A stretch of 64,000 nt of DNA from SZUA-584 sp040768905 (GCA_040768905.1 JAXGMA010000001.1:1922001-1986000); one strand, 5' to 3'; counted from the stretch's first letter, positions 50,974 through 59,414 are shown. Notes: generated by a model from the sequence alone, not told the origin. Translations and numbers: made by a program.

Positions 50974-51135
50974 TTAAAAATATCTTTTTCTACTAATGCA
51001 ATACCCGTATCGCCCTGTGAACGTCACCTGCGCGTGCTGGTTGGTACCGCTTGAGTTCTTGCCTATCGTCATATAACCGCTTTTGGGTACGCGGCTGCAG
51101 ACGATCGATGTTTTCTGTATTGTTTTTGTTGCCAT
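50974..51135 (-). pseudogene. Truncated duplicate of the tail-protein N-terminus
   Basis: From the ATG at 51133-51135 the frame reads MATKTIQKTSIVCSRVPKSG, then YMTIGKNSSGTNQHAQVTF, and then an unrelated tail RYGYCISRKRYF before TAA at 50974. The first 40 residues differ from the start of the protein at 50235 at only a few positions, and the AGAGGAAT ribosome-binding site is also duplicated. The lipoprotein gene lies between the two copies. The 53-residue product is unlikely to be functional. Confidence 0.8.
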
Positions 51136-51146
51136 GACTCATTCCT

Positions 51147-51806
51147 CTACGGTACGTATTTGATAAACAACGTGCCGTTTGGTTTGCCAGTCGTTGACGG
51201 CGTGGTGCCTGAATAAATATGCACATTGACTACCTGCAGCACATCCGGCGCCACATCCCCTGATATCTGAAGCGCGGCGAGTGCTGTGTGCGTGTGCCCG
51301 GCAGCCGCTTTCCCTTCGACATCCTGCTTTAAGCTCGCGACCGAATAGTACAGCGTGCGTTCATCGGCAAAGCTGCCCGCTATGATACCAACAGAATCGG
51401 CACGCAATTTGATGAACGCCATCTGGTGCAGCGTGCCACCCGCGTTAATATCATCCTGCGTGAGTGCCGGGTAGGCAGACGCCTCAGTGAGTACCTTAAA
51501 GCTGCCCTGCATGAAATCAATCTCTGTATTGGACTGATTGAGGTTGACTTCAAACACCACGCGCATGAACTGCGTCTGGCCCGCGGGTACGGACGGGATA
51601 CCGATGCTCTCGGGCGACGTGATGTGGACCAGCCTGCCGCATACGAAGAACACGCCAGTTGATATGGTGACCGCCGACGCACCGTCCTGTGAGACTTCGC
51701 AGCCTGAGATGACACACGATTTGTTCACCAGTGCCAGCGAATGTGATATGCCGTCATCCTGTGATCTGACCTTTTGCTTATCAAACGTGACTGCACGTAT
51801 AGACAC
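51147..51806 (-). CDS. Phage tail/baseplate protein
   Basis: The 219-residue protein begins at a GTG (51806) overlapping the preceding stop. It has a pattern seen in small baseplate or tail-fibre-attachment proteins: an N-terminal DGISHSLALVNKSCVISGCE, a beta-rich middle with TISTGVFFVCGRLVHI, and a C-terminal AAAGHTHTALAALQISGD, the collar-like 'GHTH' repeat motif. It probably links the tail tip to receptor-binding parts. The individual family is not known to me. Confidence 0.7.
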   Translation of the reverse strand: MSIRAVTFDKQKVRSQDDGISHSLALVNKSCVISGCEVSQDGASAVTISTGVFFVCGRLVHITSPESIGIPSVPAGQTQFMRVVFEVNLNQSNTEIDFMQGSFKVLTEASAYPALTQDDINAGGTLHQMAFIKLRADSVGIIAGSFADERTLYYSVASLKQDVEGKAAAGHTHTALAALQISGDVAPDVLQVVNVHIYSGTTPSTTGKPNGTLFIKYVP

Positions 51807-52804
51807 TATCCATCGCCTCCCTTCAGCTTGTCTGTCAATGTCAGTTTTGCGTCGCCGAATTTAAAAAGCACCGTGGATGCGGTGCCCTTTTGGTATCGGG
51901 CGCTTATGTATGTGTCATAGATCCCTGTTTTTGTCTTGACCTTTGCTTTGTCGTACAGCCGCATGGTTTTGACGTCATACAGCTTTGACGCGGATATGAT
52001 TTCCGTTTCTATAGAGTGACTGTATTTGTTCTTGGCGAAGATGTCACCGGCGCTCTTTTGTATATCATCATCGAACTCGCAGTACACAGTCTCTGCGCGG
52101 CCTGGCACACGCACCCCAGCGTCTGGATCAGTACCATAGCTTCCGTCCTCGAACATGTAGTATGTCTCGAGTAAATGTGGAGTTTTGACGGTCACCTTTG
52201 ATACGCTTTCGGACACCACCGTTTCATTAAGGCTGATCACATCCGCCACGGTGGCGTCGATGATATGCACAGGCGGCGTGCGCTGCTCGATAATGACATT
52301 GAGGCTGTCAGCCGCAAGCTCAAAATCCGTGTAGATGCCGTGCCTTTTGGCCACATACCGCAGGAACGTATCGAGGTTATATATCCCGTATTCATTGTGC
52401 GGTATGATGCCGAGCGGCGTTTGGGTTTTGACGATTATATTGATATACGGAATATCGAGCAGGCTATCGCCTGATGATACAAAGTTGTTCAAGATTGTAT
52501 TGTGTATATAATCCTCTGTGACCGTCTCTACATCCCCGAGCAGTATTTTCCTTGAAAATATGCTGCTTATGGGGAGCGCACGTAATGTCACCACGCTGGT
52601 GCTTTTATCGGCTTCAATCCCTGCAACGATGCCAAGGTATTTATCTTTGAGAAAAACATAATCTCCGGCTCCGGCATTGACAGCGGATACAAACCTGAAC
52701 GCACTCAAAACCGGCCCGGCTGTATCCTCATTGAGCTCATATGAGATAACCTTAGAGACATCCTTTATCTGCAAATTTATCTTTGATACAATATATGCGT
52801 TCAT
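51806..52804 (-). CDS. Tail-associated baseplate protein (Gp37/Tal-like)
   Basis: The 332-residue protein follows the distal tail gene, the usual place of the tail-associated or 'hub' protein. Its beta-rich start (YIVSKINLQIKDVSKVISYE) and segments such as DYVFLKDKYLGIVAGIEADK and FLRYVAKRHGIYTDFELAAD resemble the siphovirus ReqiPepy6 Gp37-like family, which forms the tail hub. No peptidase motif is seen. The annotation depends on gene order and partial similarity. Confidence 0.65.
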   Translation of the reverse strand: MNAYIVSKINLQIKDVSKVISYELNEDTAGPVLSAFRFVSAVNAGAGDYVFLKDKYLGIVAGIEADKSTSVVTLRALPISSIFSRKILLGDVETVTEDYIHNTILNNFVSSGDSLLDIPYINIIVKTQTPLGIIPHNEYGIYNLDTFLRYVAKRHGIYTDFELAADSLNVIIEQRTPPVHIIDATVADVISLNETVVSESVSKVTVKTPHLLETYYMFEDGSYGTDPDAGVRVPGRAETVYCEFDDDIQKSAGDIFAKNKYSHSIETEIISASKLYDVKTMRLYDKAKVKTKTGIYDTYISARYQKGTASTVLFKFGDAKLTLTDKLKGGDG

Positions 52805-52849
52805 ATATTCCCTTCATTGCACATCGTACTTTGTACATCGTAAATTGGA

Positions 52850-53701
52850 TTAAACCGCCTTGTATGCCGTAAATACCGTGATGACCGACTTTGATGCAAT
52901 CTCGTTATCGGCGCTCAGGCTCAGTGTGGAAAGACCGCGCGGCAGTTTGAAGAAGTTCTCATTCTCCACAGTGATGCAGCCAATGAGGCTCTCTTCGGTG
53001 CCGCTGGCTGTGCGTTTGACAAGCTTAAGATCATCGTCCTTGGTGCAGAACACGAGCGTCTCATTGCCCTCGATGACCGCGGTAACCACAAGCTCCGCAC
53101 GCAGCTGTCCCTTTATATACAAAGCCAGCCTGGGGTTCACGAGTTCACCTTCGGCTTCAAGCAAAATGGGCGCGTCAAAATGCCCGTCGTTGACAATCTG
53201 TATATCGTCGGTGGACACGTCGCTGTAGGTATATTCATACACCCGCTCATACCGCAGTTCTTCCCCGGCTTTCTGTGCGACGATTCGCAGGCTCTCTCTT
53301 TTGTACCATGCGCTTTTCAGCGTGATCAGCAGATCGCATTCCATCCGGCCGCCCATGATGTCGCCTTTGGACAGGCTTTCAACTTCCACGTCGGCAAGAT
53401 ATTCTTTGTTTGATGTTTCGTACCTCGGCGCATATATGAGCTTTATGGTGCCTTGGGCGATAAAGTCAACGAGCGCGCGATATCCGTCATATGCTTTGGC
53501 ACCATTAAACACGACAATACCGGTGAATGAGCGCGCGGGGAATTTTTCATCCACGCACCTTGCGGCGTCACCGGCGAGCTCATAGCTGCGTGTCATGGCA
53601 AGCCCAAGCCCGGCCGGGGATATGAGCAGAGCCCCGGTCTTTATGTCCTGCAGGCTGTACCGCTGCTTTTGTGTGTTTTCTAAGAAAAACTTTCTATGCA
53701 T
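52850..53701 (-). CDS. Distal tail protein (Dit-like)
   Basis: The 283-residue protein lies between the tape measure and the hub gene, the standard place for Dit. Its N-terminus (MHRKFFLENTQKQRYSLQDI, then LLISPAGLGLAMTRSY) and the FTGIVVFNGAKAYDGYRALV and DIMGGRMECDLLITLKSAW segments fit the Sipho_tail/phage tail component family. A C-terminal galectin-like part (about 150-283) is likely. It forms the hexameric ring at the tip of the tail tube. Confidence 0.75.
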   Translation of the reverse strand: MHRKFFLENTQKQRYSLQDIKTGALLISPAGLGLAMTRSYELAGDAARCVDEKFPARSFTGIVVFNGAKAYDGYRALVDFIAQGTIKLIYAPRYETSNKEYLADVEVESLSKGDIMGGRMECDLLITLKSAWYKRESLRIVAQKAGEELRYERVYEYTYSDVSTDDIQIVNDGHFDAPILLEAEGELVNPRLALYIKGQLRAELVVTAVIEGNETLVFCTKDDDLKLVKRTASGTEESLIGCITVENENFFKLPRGLSTLSLSADNEIASKSVITVFTAYKAV

Positions 53702-53720
53702 GCTCGCCTTCTTTCAAAAT

Positions 53721-53752
53721 AAAAGAAGAGGGCCTTGTTTCCCTCTTCTTTT
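53721..53752. terminator. Bidirectional terminator in the tail module
   Basis: AAAAGAAGAGGG (53721-53732) and CCCTCTTCTTTT (53741-53752) form a perfect 12-pair stem with an 8-base loop, with T runs on both strands. It sits between the small helix-turn-helix gene and the Dit gene. Confidence 0.8.
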
Positions 53753-53795
53753 ACATCTCCCTATATTTATGTAAGGGCTTCCCCTTTTTTAAGTG

Positions 53796-54023
53796 CTACT
53801 CTTGTAATGCCAGATGGTTTTGTATGGGTGTTCCGGTTCGCCTTTTTCTTATTAATTTGCCCTTGTATTCAAGCTGACGACAGACTATGGCGACCATTTG
53901 CGCAGAAAGCTGTATCTTTTCTGAAATCTGCTGATCTGTCAGCCCGCCTTGTGCGGTGAGCAACTCAACTACCTGGGTTTCCCAGTTTTTTTCTCTGTTA
54001 AAAAGCATACGCGCACTCCCCAT
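53796..54023 (-). CDS. Small winged-helix protein within the tail module
   Basis: The 75-residue protein (or 70 from the ATG at 54008, which is seven bases after GGGGAG) contains a winged helix: ETQVVELLTAQGGLTDQQIS, then MVAIVCRQLEYKGKLIRKRR as recognition helix and wing. It lies alone between tape measure and Dit and is followed by a strong terminator, which is unusual for a late operon. It may regulate tail expression or be another extra gene. Not recognised by family. Confidence 0.65.
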   Translation of the reverse strand: MGSARMLFNREKNWETQVVELLTAQGGLTDQQISEKIQLSAQMVAIVCRQLEYKGKLIRKRRTGTPIQNHLALQE

Positions 54024-54055
54024 TATCTTGTCATATTATGCTACCACATATAGTG

Positions 54056-57031
54056 TCAGTATGCAAAGCCAAGTTTACGGTTGATGACCCCCACCAGCAT
54101 GTTGATCTGGCCTTCATCGAGCGTGTTGGTATGAATGTTGAGCGTTATGTTGTGCCCTGCTGGCGCCGCTGTGCCCGCGTGGTGCGCGCTGAAAACCATG
54201 TCCGCCTGCACGTTGCCGACCGCGGCGTTGAGCCTGTCCATCGCCCTGTCCACAAGTGAGACGCTGCCGGTAATCCCCTCAGCGAGCCCCTCTCCCATGT
54301 TTTTACCGATGCCTGCGAATATGGTTGATGGAGAGCGTATACCAAGCAGATTCTTGACGCCATCCACGATGCCCGTGAAGAATCCGGAGACCTTTTTCCA
54401 GAGCCAGTCCGCTGCCGACTTGATGCCTTCCCATATGCCCTTGATGAAATCCCACGCGAGATTGCCTGCTGCCTTGATGAGCTCCCATGCCGCTTCCCCG
54501 AGCCCCTTGATCAGCGCCCAGACGATCTCAATACCTGCCTGTATAATGAGAGGCAGATTGTCAATGATGGCCTGCACGATCTCGGGTATCATATCGATGA
54601 TACCTTTAATCAGTTGTGGTATCGCCTCTACGATTCCTTTGATGACCGCAAGTATTATTCTTATTCCCGCCTCTATAATCTTGGGAAGGTTGTCCACTAT
54701 GGCCTTCACGATTTTGGGAATCATCTCGATGATGCAGGTGATGAGCTTCGGCAGCGCATCAATGATGCCAAGCACGAGTGCGAGCAGTATTTCAATCCCG
54801 GCCTCTATGATTTTGGGAAGATTCTCTGTGACGGCGGATATAATGAGCGGTATCATATCAATCACCGCCTGTATCAGTACCGGCAGTGACTCTATGATAC
54901 CATTCACGATAGCGAGCAGTATCTGCATACCCGCTTCAAGTATCAGCGGCAGACTTTCGAGTATCGCCGTCACGATCATGGGTATCATGCCAATGATTGC
55001 TGATATGAGCATGGGCAGGTTATCAACAATGCCGCGTATCAGCGCAACCAGCAATTTCAACCACGCCTGTATAATGAGCGGCAGGTTCTGGACCATAGTC
55101 TGTATGATCTGGTTTGTCACCGCGACAATAGCCGGTATCAGCTTCGGGATACTCTCTGATATACCCTGAATCAAACCGACGATGATCTGTATCCCGGCTT
55201 CAACGATCTGCGGCAGCAGCTTTATCAGCCCTTCAGCGAGTGTGGAAATGACCACGACGGCTGTTTTGGCCACCGACTGTGAATTGGCAATAATCCCATC
55301 CATGAGCGCAGACAGTATCTCCACGGCCGCTTTTGCAATATCGGGCAGTGTCTTCTCTATCATCATAATCAGCGCGGATATGATCTGCACAGCCGCTTCG
55401 CTGATCTGGCCCATATTGGCTGTCAGACCCTGAATGAGCGATGTGAGAATATTCGCGCCCACAGTCACGACCTTTGGAATGGCAGCGACGAGCTCATTCA
55501 GAATTCTTACCACTATGCCGCCTGCCGTGGCTGCGAACTTGTCCATGTCGCCGCCGGCCTGCGAGAACGCTGTGGTCAGTTCCGTGATATACCCTGCGGC
55601 TTTCTCAACAGCCGGGGCAAGCGTGCCGCCTATCTGTATGCCGACGTTCTTGACGCTGTTGAGCGCGCGGCTTAGTTTCTCTCCTGTGGTATTGGCCATT
55701 GTCGAGAAAGCGCTGTCCACGGCGTCTGTGTTTGTTGCCATCTCCTGCAGCGTTTCGTTAAACAGCGCCATGCCGCCATCTGACGTCAAAGTCAGCACAG
55801 CGTTTAGGCCTTCGACGCTGCCGAACAGCTTACCCATGGCTTCCACGTCGCCGTTTGTCTTTTCCTTGATCTCATCAAGAAACTGGCCCCAGCCCACTGC
55901 ATTGAGGTGCACGACGTTAAAGCTTAAGCCTAAGGACCTCGCCATATCAGACGCCTGCTTTGACGGTTTGATGACATTCGAGAGCGCTGCCTTCATGCCC
56001 GTGACAGCCGATGACGTATTGATGCCGTTGGCTGTGAGCGCCGCAAGTGACGCCATGAGTTCATTGGATGCGACACCGGCCGCTTTGGCTGTGGGCGCCA
56101 CGTTGCCTATGGAAGATGCGAGCTCACCAAACGTCGTTTTGCCCTTGTTCTGTGTCACAAGGAACTGGTTGGCGATCCTGTCTGCTTCGCGTGTTTCAAG
56201 GTTGTAGGCGTTGAGCACGGTTGTGAGTCCGTCTATGGCTGTCGTGCCGTCTGTAAACCCGCCTTTGGCGCCCTTGAGTGCTGTTTCGACAAGCCCAATG
56301 GCCTCAGCGGTATTGGCGCCTGCAGAGATGGCCTGATACATCGCTTCATTGATTTCTGTGGCGGCAAACCCTGTTTTTGTGGACACATCCAGCACCGCTT
56401 TGCTCAACTCCGATAACGGTACAGCGACGGTATCCGCAATGGTTGACACTTTGGCAAGGCTGTTTTCATATTCTATGGCTGCATCGACAGCTTTTTTGCC
56501 CATGGCGACGGCAAGGCCTGACACGGCCGCCACAGCAACGGCTGCTGCTTTGGCGACCTGCAGTCCTGCCTTAGCGACGCCCACGCCCGCCTTAGCCACG
56601 GCGCTTCCAAAAGAGCCCCATTTGCCGCCGGACTTATCCACCTTATCGCCGCTGTCCGCTGCGGCGGTCCCGGTCTCTTTGAGCTGGCCTTCGAGCATCT
56701 GCAGCTCACCTTCGGCTTTGGCCACCTCGCGCGTGAACGCCCGGTACTGCTCCTCGGAGATCTGGCCGTTGGCGAACTGCTGGTCGACCTGTGCCTGTGC
56801 GGCACGCAGCGTATCGAGCTTTTCTTTGGCGTTCGCGACCGCTTTGGCGAGCAGATCTTTCTTCTGTGCGATGAGATCTGCATTGCCGGGGTTCATTTTG
56901 AGGAGGGATGCGACCTGCCTAAGCTCACTCTGCAGGCTGCGGGATTTCTTGTTGACGTCTTCGAGCGCTTTTCCAAGACCCGTGGTATTGGCGCCGATCT
57001 CAACCGTTATGCCTTTGATGCTGCCTGCCAA
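54056..57031 (-). CDS. Tail tape measure protein (TP901-type)
   Basis: The 991-residue protein sets tail length. It has a coiled N-terminus (residues ~1-120), a TP901 core with ENSLAKVSTIADTVAVPLSE (about 190), TGFAATEINEAMYQAISAGA and LASSIGNVAPTAKAAGVASN, a middle with SALNSVKNVGIQIGG-type segments (about 455), and from about 560 to 870 six to seven hydrophobic repeats of 44 residues. Each repeat begins LPxIIxAGIxI and ends near MIPxIVxAIxxN. The C-terminus contains a GIRSPSTIFAGIGKNMGEGL segment common in Gram-positive tape measures. It is preceded by the chaperone genes as usual. Confidence 0.93.
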   Translation of the reverse strand: MAGSIKGITVEIGANTTGLGKALEDVNKKSRSLQSELRQVASLLKMNPGNADLIAQKKDLLAKAVANAKEKLDTLRAAQAQVDQQFANGQISEEQYRAFTREVAKAEGELQMLEGQLKETGTAAADSGDKVDKSGGKWGSFGSAVAKAGVGVAKAGLQVAKAAAVAVAAVSGLAVAMGKKAVDAAIEYENSLAKVSTIADTVAVPLSELSKAVLDVSTKTGFAATEINEAMYQAISAGANTAEAIGLVETALKGAKGGFTDGTTAIDGLTTVLNAYNLETREADRIANQFLVTQNKGKTTFGELASSIGNVAPTAKAAGVASNELMASLAALTANGINTSSAVTGMKAALSNVIKPSKQASDMARSLGLSFNVVHLNAVGWGQFLDEIKEKTNGDVEAMGKLFGSVEGLNAVLTLTSDGGMALFNETLQEMATNTDAVDSAFSTMANTTGEKLSRALNSVKNVGIQIGGTLAPAVEKAAGYITELTTAFSQAGGDMDKFAATAGGIVVRILNELVAAIPKVVTVGANILTSLIQGLTANMGQISEAAVQIISALIMMIEKTLPDIAKAAVEILSALMDGIIANSQSVAKTAVVVISTLAEGLIKLLPQIVEAGIQIIVGLIQGISESIPKLIPAIVAVTNQIIQTMVQNLPLIIQAWLKLLVALIRGIVDNLPMLISAIIGMIPMIVTAILESLPLILEAGMQILLAIVNGIIESLPVLIQAVIDMIPLIISAVTENLPKIIEAGIEILLALVLGIIDALPKLITCIIEMIPKIVKAIVDNLPKIIEAGIRIILAVIKGIVEAIPQLIKGIIDMIPEIVQAIIDNLPLIIQAGIEIVWALIKGLGEAAWELIKAAGNLAWDFIKGIWEGIKSAADWLWKKVSGFFTGIVDGVKNLLGIRSPSTIFAGIGKNMGEGLAEGITGSVSLVDRAMDRLNAAVGNVQADMVFSAHHAGTAAPAGHNITLNIHTNTLDEGQINMLVGVINRKLGFAY

Positions 57032-57096
57032 ATGAATCCCTCCTTTCCAAACAAAAAAGGCCCCTTTATACAGGAACCTTTCAGCGACTTAGTTTC

Positions 57097-57513
57097 TTAT
57101 TCTTTAATCTCCTGTGTCATACTTTCTGCGAATGCCACTGGCGTCATGATCTTTGGGCTCTGTATTCCAGCTAAAAGAAAATCCTTGTCCCCGGTGACCA
57201 ACACATCAATGCCAGCGCTTATGGCGGCCCTTAAGATTGGCCTGTCTGCCGCATCACGCACTTTGGCTTCTTCAGACGATGCGCTTTGCGGCATTGGGAT
57301 CACCTCGAACTGAGCGGTTTCCAAAAAACGCTCAAGCGCGTCAATGCACTTTGGAAATTTTCTTTGAAACACTGTGTGCATTTCATCCACAATCTGTTGA
57401 CACAAGACGATGCGGCATGGTGCTTGCGCCGCCAATACAAATGCCTTATACGGTACACCGTTGGGATTCTGTATTGCCGAAATAAGCACATTGGTATCAA
57501 GCATCACCTTCAT
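57097..57513 (-). CDS. PIN-domain toxin
   Basis: The 138-residue protein is a PIN ribonuclease of the COG1569 group. It has the first acidic ligand in MKVMLDTNVLISAIQNPNG (Asp6), a Glu in IVDEMHTVFQ (~45), the Asp pair in KVRDAADRPILRAAI (~88-92), and the last in DVLVTGDKDFLLAG (Asp ~110). Such proteins cut RNA and are held inactive by an antitoxin. The ATG overlaps the antitoxin stop (ATGA). It lies between the tape measure gene and the tail chaperone genes, with its own upstream promoter. Confidence 0.85.
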   Translation of the reverse strand: MKVMLDTNVLISAIQNPNGVPYKAFVLAAQAPCRIVLCQQIVDEMHTVFQRKFPKCIDALERFLETAQFEVIPMPQSASSEEAKVRDAADRPILRAAISAGIDVLVTGDKDFLLAGIQSPKIMTPVAFAESMTQEIKE

Positions 57514-57788
57514 GACTTATCGTTTTCCTTTCGGAGAGCCGATATCAGATCATTGACGTCATCCTCTGTGCGCAGCCCGGCCGTTTCAAACTGCCCTTTC
57601 ATTTCACTCTGCAGCATTTTCATTGCGTAGATAGCCGAGTTCATTACGATTGCGTAATCACCCTGGCACACAAAGGTCAGCCTGTCTCCTTCATTGACGT
57701 GCAATTTCTCACGCACATCCTTGGGGATGGTGACCTGGCCCTTGGCCATCACCTTGGCGTTATCGACAACAGACGGTCTTATTGCCAT
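57510..57788 (-). CDS. AbrB/MazE-type antitoxin
   Basis: The 92-residue protein (start at ATG 57786-57788 after GGAGG; a longer frame to 57839 is unlikely) has a swapped-hairpin AbrB domain (VMAKGQVTIPKDVREKLHVN, then GDRLTFV) and a C-terminal acidic tail that should wrap the toxin. It pairs with the PIN toxin downstream. The AbrB domain typically binds its own promoter; a palindrome GGAATATTCC lies at 57814-57823. Confidence 0.85.
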   Translation of the reverse strand: MAIRPSVVDNAKVMAKGQVTIPKDVREKLHVNEGDRLTFVCQGDYAIVMNSAIYAMKMLQSEMKGQFETAGLRTEDDVNDLISALRKENDKS

Positions 57789-57813
57789 ACTGTTTACCTC
57801 CATACTCAAATTC

Positions 57814-57868
57814 GGAATATTCCTACATTCCCTACTCATAGTATACCCAAGTATGTATAAGGTTGCAA
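57814..57868 (-). promoter_or_regulatory. Own promoter and operator of the toxin-antitoxin pair
   Basis: On the minus strand TTGCAA (57863-57868), a 17-base spacer and TATACT (57840-57845) form a very good promoter. The palindrome GGAATATTCC (57814-57823) lies at the probable start of transcription, a fitting place for autorepression. Confidence 0.7.
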
Positions 57869-57875
57869 CAGTTTT

Positions 57876-58085
57876 TTACTTTGCCAGCGCATCAATATCA
57901 GACTGCGCGGCTTCCCGGGCGCTGCTTTTGGTTTCCGTCAAAAATCCGACATATGAGAGCAGCTCGGCAAAGGTTAAATCATCGAGTTCATGAAATGAGA
58001 GCCCTGCTGATTTGCCTATGTAGAGGGCGTCGCGCCAGTCTATGGGCTTTGTTCTGTCGCCGGAGCTCTGACCCCCAGCATGAGA
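57876..58085 (-). CDS. Tail assembly chaperone, frameshift extension (T part)
   Basis: This frame has no start codon of its own. It begins in the overlap with the chaperone gene at 58040-58456 and reads DRTKPIDWRDALYIGKSAGL, then SFHELDDLTFAELLSYVGFL, ending LAK at TAA 57876-57878. It is entered by a -1 shift in the run of five G's at 58072-58076 (frame 0 CTG-GGG-GTC, with GGG slipping back on G). This is the gpG-gpGT arrangement of long-tailed phages, and the position before the tape measure fits, apart from the inserted toxin-antitoxin pair. Confidence 0.75.
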   Translation of the reverse strand, partial: SHAGGQSSGDRTKPIDWRDALYIGKSAGLSFHELDDLTFAELLSYVGFLTETKSSAREAAQSDIDALAK

Positions 58086-58456
58086 AAAAAATTGTCGTTG
58101 ATGAGCTCCATAACAATCCTTGACGCTTCAACGGCATCGTAATCTTCGAGCGCATCACACCATTCCTCAAACGGCAAGATGGTTTTGTTAGCGGTGTACG
58201 CAAAAGTCCAGAGCATGCGCCGGATGATGGCGCTGAACGCAAAGATGTTGGTGCTCTGCAGCACATCAAGCGCGTTTTCGTTGGTTACATTTTCTAATTC
58301 CGTTTGTTTCTTTTCCATCTCCGCGAGGGCCTTGAGGTCGTTTTGAAAATCCGGCGCATCCTCGCCTTTGAGCCGTGCATGACGGTAATAGAACATATAG
58401 TTGGCAGAAGGCTTTAATATCAGGTCCTGTCCGTTCACCTTGATGACTCTTTGCAT
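58040..58456 (-). CDS. Tail assembly chaperone (G part)
   Basis: The 138-residue protein starts with QRVIKVNGQDLILKPSANYM and is mainly helical after residue 40 (ALAEMEKKQTELENVTNENA, FSAIIRRMLWTFAYTANKTI). These are features of Gram-positive phage tail-assembly chaperones of the gp14/gpG type that coat the tape measure before tail assembly. The ATG follows AGGAGT. Its 3' end contains the likely slippery site for the longer frameshift product. Confidence 0.75.
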   Translation of the reverse strand: MQRVIKVNGQDLILKPSANYMFYYRHARLKGEDAPDFQNDLKALAEMEKKQTELENVTNENALDVLQSTNIFAFSAIIRRMLWTFAYTANKTILPFEEWCDALEDYDAVEASRIVMELINDNFFLMLGVRAPATEQSP

Positions 58457-58467
58457 AATATGACTCC

Positions 58468-59028
58468 TTACTCAGCCGGCGCGGCAAACTCGTACACCGA
58501 TGTGTAAAAGCCGTTGTATGCTGTTTCATTGTCCAGAGATTTCACCAGCACGGCTTTGACCATGCCGTCTACTTGCCTAGGCGTGGCCAAAAACGAGAGC
58601 GTATCGGTGGACGGCTCTATCGCACCTTTGATCGTATTCGCATCGACGTTGGGCCGTGCGGCCAGACATTCATAGAACACAAACCGTCTTGGCTGCAAAT
58701 CGCCCTGCACTTCAAACATGAGCGCAAAGGGTTTTTGGATGGCGTCCATGTGCTCAAACAGAGCGCCGTTATCGTCCTGCGTGAAACCAAGGCAGTCCTT
58801 TAAGAACGACACCGGGATGTCCGCTATGGTCATCTCACCTTCGTAGCCCTGATTGGCGTCTTTGGTGAAGTACGCAACATCGTCGGCATAGAACTCACCA
58901 CGGTCGCCTTTTGGTTTGAGTGTCAGCGACACTTGCCCGAGAAACGCCACCGGTGCCGCGTAGCCGCTGTCTGTCATTTTTGCATAATGGGCATTCCGTA
59001 GCCCAAACTTGACTTTGTTATCCGGCAT
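58468..59028 (-). CDS. Major tail protein (phi13 type)
   Basis: The 186-residue protein is the tail-tube subunit. MPDNKVKFGLRNAHYAKMTD with the following GYAAPVAFLGQVSLTLKPKG, GEFYADDVAYFTKDANQGYE and MTIADIPVSFLKDCLG are the hallmarks of the phi13-family major tail protein. It lies between the tail completion gene and the chaperone gene as expected. Confidence 0.9.
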   Translation of the reverse strand: MPDNKVKFGLRNAHYAKMTDSGYAAPVAFLGQVSLTLKPKGDRGEFYADDVAYFTKDANQGYEGEMTIADIPVSFLKDCLGFTQDDNGALFEHMDAIQKPFALMFEVQGDLQPRRFVFYECLAARPNVDANTIKGAIEPSTDTLSFLATPRQVDGMVKAVLVKSLDNETAYNGFYTSVYEFAAPAE

Positions 59029-59033
59029 TTATC

Positions 59034-59360
59034 TTACCCTCCTAACATCTGAATGTCGTAGATCACCTCAATCAGCTTTTCGCTTTCGAGGTAGGTTTCT
59101 GTTTTCTCATACACAAGCCCGTGGTCATCAAAAATGCCCTCGAGTGTCTCCTCAAGGGCTATGTCTTTTTCTTCCGTATACAGCTCGACCTGATAGCTGC
59201 CGCGTTTGAGGTACACCATTGAATCTGCAGAGAAGTTGTTTGAATGCGAGAATAGATAGACGATATACGGCGGCTCCTGCGGTTGCTTGAAGCTGCCTCT
59301 TGCAACGGGGATACCAACCTTATCTAATATGCCTGCCAGATACGCGCTCATATACTTCAC
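59034..59360 (-). CDS. Tail completion/terminator protein
   Basis: The 108-residue protein (YLAGILDKVGIPVARGSFKQ, PPYIVYLFSHSNNFSADSMV, RGSYQVELYTEEKDIALEET) has the pattern of the small tail-terminator/minor capsid proteins that come directly before the major tail gene in this type of phage. These cap the tail tube and join it to the head. The assignment rests on size, beta-alpha pattern and position. Confidence 0.75.
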   Translation of the reverse strand: MKYMSAYLAGILDKVGIPVARGSFKQPQEPPYIVYLFSHSNNFSADSMVYLKRGSYQVELYTEEKDIALEETLEGIFDDHGLVYEKTETYLESEKLIEVIYDIQMLGG

Positions 59361-59374
59361 CTTCCAAATTGCAT

Positions 59375-59402
59375 AAAAAAAAGCGCCAGTTCAGCGCTTT
59401 TT
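59375..59402. terminator. Terminator after the ACT-like gene
   Basis: AAAAAGCGC (59378-59386) and GCGCTTTTT (59394-59402) form a stem round CAGTTCA, with T runs on both strands. It follows the gene at 59415 on the minus strand and splits the phage late operon at this point. Confidence 0.75.
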
Positions 59403-59414
59403 CCGTTATGCTTT

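Noticed and set aside
54135..56207. Long plus-strand frames opposite the tape measure gene
   Set aside because: They mirror the repeats of the tape measure protein (Ser/Met/Ile-rich) and have no start signals.
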